From Streptomyces hygroscopicus subsp. hygroscopicus (GTDB taxonomy: Bacteria; Actinomycetota; Actinomycetes; Streptomycetales; Streptomycetaceae), in the NCBI RefSeq assembly GCF_030269125.1, contig NZ_BSSM01000003.1, positions 248,001-312,000 on the forward strand: a stretch of 64,000 nt of DNA. The letters are read 5' to 3'. The notes below the pieces were generated by a model. The model made no database searches. It was not told the DNA's origin and saw only the letters and a list, made by a program, of their open reading frames with translations. This document shows positions 54,932-61,092 of this stretch, one piece after another. Made by a program: the position numbers and the translations under genes. Position 1 is the stretch's first letter; every line of letters starts with the position of its first letter.

Positions 54932-55214
54932 GGTTCCGTGTCCTTGTCAGTCGCGGGAGGAGTCGAGGTGCCAGACGGTGGCCTGGTCCCGTCCCACCGA
55001 GCCGTTCTCGCCCGCGGAGCGAGCGTGGTCCCGGCAAGGGTGCGGACGGGCGCCACCGCCGCGATCAGTCCGTGTGCGGGCGTGCCGGCGTATGCGTACG
55101 GAACGCATGGCGTCTCCCGTGTCGGCGATCCGCGCGGCGGAGCGCTGCCTGTCCGGCGCGGACGAGCAGCGGGGGATGCCCTGGCCGGCCACGTCGTCCA
55201 CGGCCGGCCGGAGA

Positions 55215-55244
55215 TGTCATCGTCGACTTGTGTCATCGATGACA
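55215..55244. promoter_or_regulatory. LacI-type double operator, inverted copy
   Basis: Contains the perfect palindrome TGTCATCGATGACA (55231-55244) and an adjacent half site. Read on the minus strand it matches 28 of 30 bases of the double operator in the divergent region at 56447-56477. Probably bound by the same LacI protein; the gene downstream on the minus strand is the ABM protein. Confidence 0.6.
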
Positions 55245-55314
55245 GCGAGAGTCCGATGATGAGCGCAGGGCGGCCGACTCGTCAACGGTTCCGGCGCGAC
55301 GGTCCGCCCGCCCC

Positions 55315-56277
55315 TCAGACGGTGTCGACGGCTTCGGACCCCGCCAACTGGTCCCGCCACGGCGGGTTGGGACCGGCAACCGAGCAGGTCAGGGCCGCCA
55401 CACGGGTGCCGAAGGCACAGGCGTCGACCACGTCGTCCGGCCGCAGTTCGGTCAGCCGGCCACCGAGCAGTCCGCGGGCGCCGAGGTGGTGCAGCAGGCC
55501 GGCGGTGAAGGAGTCTCCCGCCCCGACCGTGTCGACCACCCGCGTCACCGGCGCGGGTACGTGGAGCCGTTCCCCGTCGAGCGAGGCCAGGGCGCCGTCG
55601 GCACCGCGTGTGATCACGACGAGCCGCACCCCGGCGGCGTGCCAGAGGTCGCACGCCTGCTCGGGAGACACCCGCGGCAGCAGGAGCGCGAGGTCGTCCT
55701 CGCTGAGCCTGAGCACATCGGCGAGGCGGCACCAGCGCGTCAGCCGCGCCCGGTAGACGTCGGGACGCACCAGCAGCGGCCGGACATTCGGATCGATGCT
55801 GATGGTCGTGCGAGGCGCGGCCGCCGCCAGGAACTCCTCCACCACGACCCCGCCGGGCTCGCGGACCAGGGCCAGGGAACCGGTGTGCAGACAAGCGGTG
55901 CCGGACAGGTCGACCCGTTCGAGTTCACCGGCCGTCCACTGCCAGTCGGCGGTGTCCTGTGCGTGGAAGGAGAACGCGGCCTGTCCCCCGGCGTCCAGCT
56001 CCGCCACCGCCAACGTGCTGGGCTCCACGGCCGCTACGGCGTCCGAGAGGTCCACCCCCGACGCCTCCAGGTGGGCGCGGAACAGGCGGCCGAACACGTC
56101 GCCGGACAGGCGCGCGAGAAAGCGCGCCGGAGTACCGAGGCGGGCCAGGGACACCGCCGTGTTGGCGGGTCCGCCACCCGGCAGTACACGCAGAGCCAGT
56201 TCGTTCGAGGCGCTCGCGGGTTCGGTGAACGCGTCGGCGACGCACTCTCCGAGGACGGTGATCTGACGCGGGTTCAT
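55315..56277 (-). CDS. PfkB-family carbohydrate kinase (fructokinase-like)
   Basis: 320 residues from the ATG at 56277, with GGAGAG upstream. Ribokinase/PfkB signatures: VLPGGGPANTAVSLARLGTP near the N-terminus and the catalytic DTVGAGDSFTAGLLHHLG (Asp as base) near residue 255. Divergent from the sugar ABC transporter operon with LacI operators in between, so it most likely phosphorylates the sugar imported by that transporter. Sugar identity not determined; fructose or a related ketose is the family default. Confidence 0.92.
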   Translation of the reverse strand: MNPRQITVLGECVADAFTEPASASNELALRVLPGGGPANTAVSLARLGTPARFLARLSGDVFGRLFRAHLEASGVDLSDAVAAVEPSTLAVAELDAGGQAAFSFHAQDTADWQWTAGELERVDLSGTACLHTGSLALVREPGGVVVEEFLAAAAPRTTISIDPNVRPLLVRPDVYRARLTRWCRLADVLRLSEDDLALLLPRVSPEQACDLWHAAGVRLVVITRGADGALASLDGERLHVPAPVTRVVDTVGAGDSFTAGLLHHLGARGLLGGRLTELRPDDVVDACAFGTRVAALTCSVAGPNPPWRDQLAGSEAVDTV

Positions 56278-56446
56278 GGGCTGCTCTCCTCTGCCGGACG
56301 TACAGGTGTGCGGGCGCGCCGGCCGCCTTGCGGTGCGGCTGCAGGACTGGGCACGGCAGCCAACGCCCGCCGGAGTTTGCCGATTTGTGACAGCCGCGAG
56401 GCATTGACGTTTCCCGGAGCCGGAGTCCATCATCCTCGCCATGCAG

Positions 56447-56477
56447 TGTCAACGATGACACAAGTCAACGATGACAC
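56447..56477. promoter_or_regulatory. LacI double operator in the divergent kinase/transporter region
   Basis: TGTCAACGATGACA at 56447-56460 and GTCAACGATGACAC at 56464-56477, 17 bp apart centre to centre. Located between the PfkB gene and the binding protein gene, where the LacI repressor encoded downstream would control both directions. Confidence 0.75.
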
Positions 56478-56533
56478 TGCGGGACCACGTGTTCCGATGC
56501 CGCCGCTCGCCCGCAATCCCGCAGGAGTCGTTC

Positions 56534-57550
56534 ATGTCTCGCACCCCTCGTCCGTCCTCTTCCCTGCTCGGAGTCGCCATCTGTACGTCGCTGGCGGCCC
56601 TCGCGCTGACGGCCTGCGGATCCGGCTCCGGGGCTGGTTCGGCGGCCTCCGGCTCGGGCACCGTGAAGATCGGGCTGATCACCAAGACCGACACCAACCC
56701 GTTCTTCGTGAAGATGAAGGAGGGCGCGGAGCGGGCGGCCAAGCAGGACGGTGCCCAACTCATCTCCGCTGCGGGCAAGTTCGACGGGGACAACGCCGGA
56801 CAGGTCACGGCGATCGAGAACATGGTCGCCGCCGGGGTGAAGGGCATCCTGATCACCCCGAGCGACTCCAAGGCGATCGTGCCGGCGATCGAGAAGGCCA
56901 AGGCCAAGGGCGTCATGGTCATCGCACTCGACACCCCGACCGAGCCGCAGAGCGCCGTCGACGCCCTCTTCGCCACCGACAACGTCAAGGCCGGCGAGCT
57001 GATCGGCGAGTACGCCAAGGCCGCCATGAAGGGCAGGACGGCGAAGATCGCCACGCTCGACCTCGCGCCCGGCGTCTCCGTCGGCGTCCAGCGGCACAAC
57101 GGGTTCCTCAAGGGCTTCGGCGCCACCGACAAGGACGTCGTGTGCGCCCAGGACACCGGCGGCGACCAGGCCAAGGGCCAGACCGCCATGGAGAACTGCC
57201 TCCAGAAGGAACCCGGCATCAACGTCGTCTACACGATCAACGAACCGGCCGCGCTCGGCGCGTACACCGCGCTCAAGGCAAAGGGCCGGGAGAAGGACGT
57301 CCTGATCGTCTCCGTCGACGGCGGCTGCACCGGCACCCGGGCCGTCAAGGACGGCGAGATCGCGGCCACTTCGCAGCAGTACCCGCTGAAGATGGCCGCC
57401 GAGGGCGTCAAGGCCGTCGTGGCGTACGCCAAGGACGGCAAGAAGGCGTCCGGCTCCACCGACACCGGTGCCACCCTCATCGCCGACAAGGCCGTGGCGG
57501 GCGTCGCCTCCAAGGACACCGGCTACGGGCTGGAGAACTGCTGGGGCTGA
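56534..57550 (+). CDS. Sugar ABC transporter substrate-binding lipoprotein
   Basis: 338 residues from the ATG at 56534, with AGGAG upstream. Lipobox LTACG after signal (LLGVAICTSLAALALTACGS). Type I periplasmic-binding fold of the ribose/fructose (CUT2) class: KIGLITKTDTNPFFVKMKEG, GILITPSDSKAIVPAIEKAK, VMVIALDTPTEPQSAVDALF, INVVYTINEPAALGAYTALK, and LIVSVDGGCTG. It delivers the sugar to the permease and ATPase encoded next. Confidence 0.95.
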   Translation: MSRTPRPSSSLLGVAICTSLAALALTACGSGSGAGSAASGSGTVKIGLITKTDTNPFFVKMKEGAERAAKQDGAQLISAAGKFDGDNAGQVTAIENMVAAGVKGILITPSDSKAIVPAIEKAKAKGVMVIALDTPTEPQSAVDALFATDNVKAGELIGEYAKAAMKGRTAKIATLDLAPGVSVGVQRHNGFLKGFGATDKDVVCAQDTGGDQAKGQTAMENCLQKEPGINVVYTINEPAALGAYTALKAKGREKDVLIVSVDGGCTGTRAVKDGEIAATSQQYPLKMAAEGVKAVVAYAKDGKKASGSTDTGATLIADKAVAGVASKDTGYGLENCWG

Positions 57551-57587
57551 GCCGCGCCGTCCGCCCCCTCGTCGTACGAATCCGCCG

Positions 57588-57635
57588 GCGGGGCGGCTGC
57601 CCACCACTTCGTCCCCGGCCGGGCGGCCGCCCCGC
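57588..57635. terminator. mRNA hairpin between binding protein and permease genes
   Basis: Stem GCGGGGCGGC (57588-57597) / GCCGCCCCGC (57626-57635) with a 28-nt loop. A structure here is common in ABC operons and would give more binding protein than permease. Confidence 0.45.
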
Positions 57636-57678
57636 TTCTCCTCCGACAAGGACTTCGGTCTTCCGACAAGGACCTCGC

Positions 57679-58692
57679 ATGACCGCTACCTCCACACCCC
57701 CGAGCGCATCCTCGCCCTACGCCGGGCTCACCGCGCCGACCGCGGCCCGCAGACTGCTCACGGCGCCGACCACCGGCCCGCTCGTCGCCCTCCTTCTCGC
57801 CTGCGCCTTCTTCTCCGTCTCCTCGGACCAGTTCCTCACGGGCGGGAACTTCTCCCTGATCGTTCAGCAGGTCATGGTCGTCGGCACCCTCGCCATCGGA
57901 CAGACCCTGATCATCCTCACCGCGGGCATCGACCTGTCGTGCGGAGCCGTGATGGCGTTCGGCAGCATCCTCATCGCCAAGACGGCCGCCGAGGGTTCCC
58001 TGCCCCCGCTCCTCGCCATCGCTCTGGGCCTGGGGGTCTGCGGCGGATTCGGTCTGCTCAACGGGCTGCTCGTGCAGAAGATCCCGCTACCGCCGTTCAT
58101 CGTGACCCTCGGCATGCTCAACGTGGCGTTCGCGCTGACCCACATCTACTCCAAGGAGCAGACGATCAGCGGTCTGCCGGGCCCGCTGACCGCCCTCGGG
58201 CAGACCTTCCCGCTCGGCCACACCGACATCACCTACGGGTCCCTGGTCACCATCGCCCTGTTCCTCCTCCTCGCCCACGCGCTCGGCAACACCGGCTGGG
58301 GACGGCACGTGTACGCCCTCGGCAACAGCCAGGAGGCGGCACGCCTGAACGGCATCCACACCTCCCGACTCACCATCGGCATCTACACCGTCGCGGGCGT
58401 CCTGTACGGGGTCGCCGCCCTGCTGCTCATCTCCCGTACCGGAGTGGGCGATCCGCAGGCGGGGCAGACCGACAACCTCGACAGCATCACGGCGGTGGTC
58501 CTCGGCGGCACCAGCCTCTTCGGTGGACGCGGTTCGGTGCTCGGCACGTTCATCGGCGTCCTCATCGTCGGCGTGTTCCGCAACGGCCTGCAACTCATGG
58601 GCGTCGCCTCCATCTACCAGACCCTGATCACCGGAGTGCTGGTGATCCTCGCGGTGACCGTCGACCAGATCTCCCGGAAGAAGGCCCGATGA
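57679..58692 (+). CDS. Sugar ABC transporter permease (CUT2/RbsC type)
   Basis: 337 residues from the ATG at 57679. About nine membrane segments, with the CUT2 permease hallmarks VGTLAIGQTLIILTAGIDLS (the GIDLS motif), GRHVYALGNSQEAARLNGIH and ITAVVLGGTSLFGGRGSVLG. The stop overlaps the ATPase start (ATGA). An imperfect duplication containing ACAAGGAC lies just before the start and includes the ribosome binding site. Confidence 0.95.
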   Translation: MTATSTPPSASSPYAGLTAPTAARRLLTAPTTGPLVALLLACAFFSVSSDQFLTGGNFSLIVQQVMVVGTLAIGQTLIILTAGIDLSCGAVMAFGSILIAKTAAEGSLPPLLAIALGLGVCGGFGLLNGLLVQKIPLPPFIVTLGMLNVAFALTHIYSKEQTISGLPGPLTALGQTFPLGHTDITYGSLVTIALFLLLAHALGNTGWGRHVYALGNSQEAARLNGIHTSRLTIGIYTVAGVLYGVAALLLISRTGVGDPQAGQTDNLDSITAVVLGGTSLFGGRGSVLGTFIGVLIVGVFRNGLQLMGVASIYQTLITGVLVILAVTVDQISRKKAR

Positions 58693-59525
58693 CCGCCACG
58701 ATCCCGCCGACTCCCGTACTGCAGGCCCGTGGCCTGGTCAAGCGCTACGGCCACGTCACCGCCATCGACGGTGCCGACTTCGACCTCCTGCCCGGCGAGG
58801 TCCTCGCCGTCATCGGCGACAACGGAGCCGGCAAGACCAGCCTCATCAAGGCCCTCACCGGCGCCGTGGTCCCCGACGCGGGCGAGATACGCCTGAACGG
58901 ACAGCCCATCCAGTTCTCCGGGCCGCAGAGCGCGCGCGCCCACGGCATCGAAACGGTCTACCAGGACCTCGCCGTCGCCGCCTCCATGGACATCGCCTCC
59001 AACATGTTCCTCGGGCGCGAACTGCGACGCCCCGGCGTCCTCGGCAGCGCCTTCCGCATGCTGGACAAGAAGCGCATGCGCCAGGAGGCCGCCGAGCACA
59101 TGGCCGACCTGAAGATCGGTCTGCGCTCGCTCACGCAGGCGGTGGAGACGCTCTCCGGGGGACAGCGGCAAGCCGTCGCCGTGGCGCGTTCCGTCGCCTG
59201 GGCCCGCAGTGTCGTCGTCATGGACGAACCCACCGCCGCGCTCGGGGTCAAGGAATCCGGTCAGGTCCTGGACCTCATCCGCCGCGTCCGCGACAAGGGC
59301 ATGCCGGTCGTCCTGATCAGCCACAACATGCCTCATGTCTTCGAGATCGCCGACCGCGTCCACGTTCACCGGCTCGGCCGGCGCGCCGCCCTGATCAAGC
59401 CGTCCGACTACTCCATGGCGGAGGTCGTCGCCATCATGACCGGCGCGCTCGCCGTCGACGACACAGGAGATACTGTCGTCGCGGATTCCGAGGCGGCGAA
59501 AGCCGCAGGGGTCCAGGCCACCTGA
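58689..59525 (+). CDS. Sugar ABC transporter ATP-binding protein
   Basis: 278 residues, ATG overlapping the permease stop. Walker A GDNGAGKTS, Q-loop VYQDLAVAAS, signature LSGGQRQAVAVARS, Walker B VVVMDEPTAALG and H-loop ISHNMPH. There is one nucleotide-binding domain only, as in the fructose importer FrcA, instead of the two found in RbsA. Energises uptake by the binding protein and permease encoded just upstream. Confidence 0.95.
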   Translation: MTATIPPTPVLQARGLVKRYGHVTAIDGADFDLLPGEVLAVIGDNGAGKTSLIKALTGAVVPDAGEIRLNGQPIQFSGPQSARAHGIETVYQDLAVAASMDIASNMFLGRELRRPGVLGSAFRMLDKKRMRQEAAEHMADLKIGLRSLTQAVETLSGGQRQAVAVARSVAWARSVVVMDEPTAALGVKESGQVLDLIRRVRDKGMPVVLISHNMPHVFEIADRVHVHRLGRRAALIKPSDYSMAEVVAIMTGALAVDDTGDTVVADSEAAKAAGVQAT

Positions 59526-59546
59526 CCACACGCACCCAGACTCACG

Positions 59547-59574
59547 GGTTCCGGCCGAGGCCGCGGCCGGAACC
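59547..59574. terminator. Hairpin between ATPase and LacI genes
   Basis: Perfect 10-bp stem GGTTCCGGCC / GGCCGGAACC with an 8-nt loop, ending just before the LacI ribosome binding region. Probably a terminator or attenuator separating the transporter transcript from lacI. Confidence 0.55.
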
Positions 59575-59600
59575 GGAGAGCACAGGAGACGGCTTCCTCC

Positions 59601-60617
59601 ATGGCAGCGAACCGCCGCCCCACGCTGGCCGACGTCGCACGCGAAGTGGGTGTCAGCGCCAAGACGGTCTCCCGCGTCCTCAACGAGGACGGCCCCGCAT
59701 CCGCCCGGACCAGGGAACAGGTGCTCGCCGCCGTGGCGAAACTCGGCTTCCAGCCAAACCTCATGGCGCGCAACATCCGCGTCGGCGGCCCCGACACCAC
59801 CATCGGCCTCGTCATCCCCGACCTCGGCAACCCCTTCTTCGGTGCCGTGGCCCGCAGCATCGAGGACACCGTCCGCGACCGTGGTCTGACCCTCCTGATG
59901 GGTTCCTCCGCGGATGATCCCGACCGCGAGCGCGCGCTCACGGACAAGTTCCTCGCCCGTCGTGTCAGCATCCTGATGGTCGTCCCGTCCGTGGGTGCCG
60001 ACCACTCCGCGCTCAGGAAGCACCGTGCCGCCGGACTGCCCGTGGTCTTCATCGACCGTCCCGGAGCGGGTCTGTCCACGGACAGCGTCGTCAGCTCCAA
60101 CCGCGCGGGCTCCCGCGAGGGCGTCGCTCACCTGATCGCCCACGGCCATCGGCGCATCGGCTTCGTCGGTGACCTGCCGGTCAACCTCTACACGCGCCGG
60201 GAGCGCCTGGCCGGGTACCGCGAAGCCCTCCAGGAAGCCGGCCTCCCGTACGACCGCGCCCTGCTCACCAACGCCCACGACCAGCAGGAAGCCGCGGCCG
60301 CGACTGCCCAGCTCCTCGCCCTGGGCGACCCCCCCACCGCCCTGTTCGCCGGCAACAACATCGTCGCCCTCGGGATAATCACCGAACTCGTCCGCGGCAA
60401 GCGGAAGGACGTCGCCGTGGTCGCTTTCGACGACGTGCCGCTCGCCGAGGCCCTGGAGCCGGCCCTGACCGTCGTCGCCCAGGACGCCGACGAGATCGGC
60501 AGAGCGGCGGCGACCACCGCCCTGGCCCGACTCGACGGCGACCGCTCCCGCGCCCGCACGGTCACGGTCCCGACACGGCTGATCGTGCGGGGCTCCGGGG
60601 AGCGGCCTGCCCGGTGA
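59601..60617 (+). CDS. LacI-family transcriptional repressor
   Basis: 338 residues from the ATG at 59601. HTH: PTLADVAREVGVSAKTVSRV with the hinge helix NEDGPASARTREQVLAAVAK (residues 8-50). Sugar-binding core: TTIGLVIPDLGNPFFGAVAR, then GLPVVFIDRPGAG and VAVVAFDDVPLAEALEPALT. It is the last gene of the transporter cluster and the likely binder of the TGTCAWCGATGACA sites at 55215-55244 and 56447-56477. The inducer is presumably the transported sugar or its phosphate. Confidence 0.95.
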   Translation: MAANRRPTLADVAREVGVSAKTVSRVLNEDGPASARTREQVLAAVAKLGFQPNLMARNIRVGGPDTTIGLVIPDLGNPFFGAVARSIEDTVRDRGLTLLMGSSADDPDRERALTDKFLARRVSILMVVPSVGADHSALRKHRAAGLPVVFIDRPGAGLSTDSVVSSNRAGSREGVAHLIAHGHRRIGFVGDLPVNLYTRRERLAGYREALQEAGLPYDRALLTNAHDQQEAAAATAQLLALGDPPTALFAGNNIVALGIITELVRGKRKDVAVVAFDDVPLAEALEPALTVVAQDADEIGRAAATTALARLDGDRSRARTVTVPTRLIVRGSGERPAR

Positions 60618-60969
60618 CGCGGGGGCGTGACGGCACGGTCCGCGTTACCCCTCAGCCACTCGTATGCCGAAACCTGCTCGTACGACGCCGTTCCTTGTCA
60701 TCCGCGCTGAATGGGGACTGCTCGTCGGGCGGCCAACGACCTCGCCGGGGAGAGTCGGTCACGGACCGGTGCCCACTCGCCCGGGGTCACGCAGCGCTCC
60801 GAAGCGGTGCTCGGTCCGACCAGCCGGGAGGCGTGCGGAGCCGGTCGACACCGCGGCGGCATGGTTGGTCACTGACTGGGGTAGTGACATGAGTTTCTTC
60901 TTCTCGCGCCACTGTTCCGGTGCACTCACAGGCGTTATCAGCGCTGCGTGAACCGGAAACACATGACTG
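60618..60969. other. Intergenic region upstream of the NRPS gene
   Basis: No supportable gene. It separates the sugar regulon from the NRPS gene. Confidence 0.45.
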
Positions 60970-61002
60970 TTGACATGGCATCAATCAGTGATCGATGATC
61001 AC
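60970..61002 (+). promoter_or_regulatory. Possible NRPS promoter and operator
   Basis: TTGACA at 60970-60975 and GATGAT at 60994-60999 (18-bp spacing) form a plausible sigma-70-type promoter. The inverted repeat GTGATC-GAT-GATCAC at 60988-61002 overlaps the -10 region, as a repressor site would. The transcript would have a leader of about 90 nt before the GTG at 61093. Confidence 0.35.
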
Positions 61003-61092
61003 GGCAGTTGTGCGGTCGCAGGTACTCAGGCGCGGCTTTCCCGTGTGGGAAGGGCCGTTCACTTCCTTTCCACGGGAAGGTCAGGTTCATCG

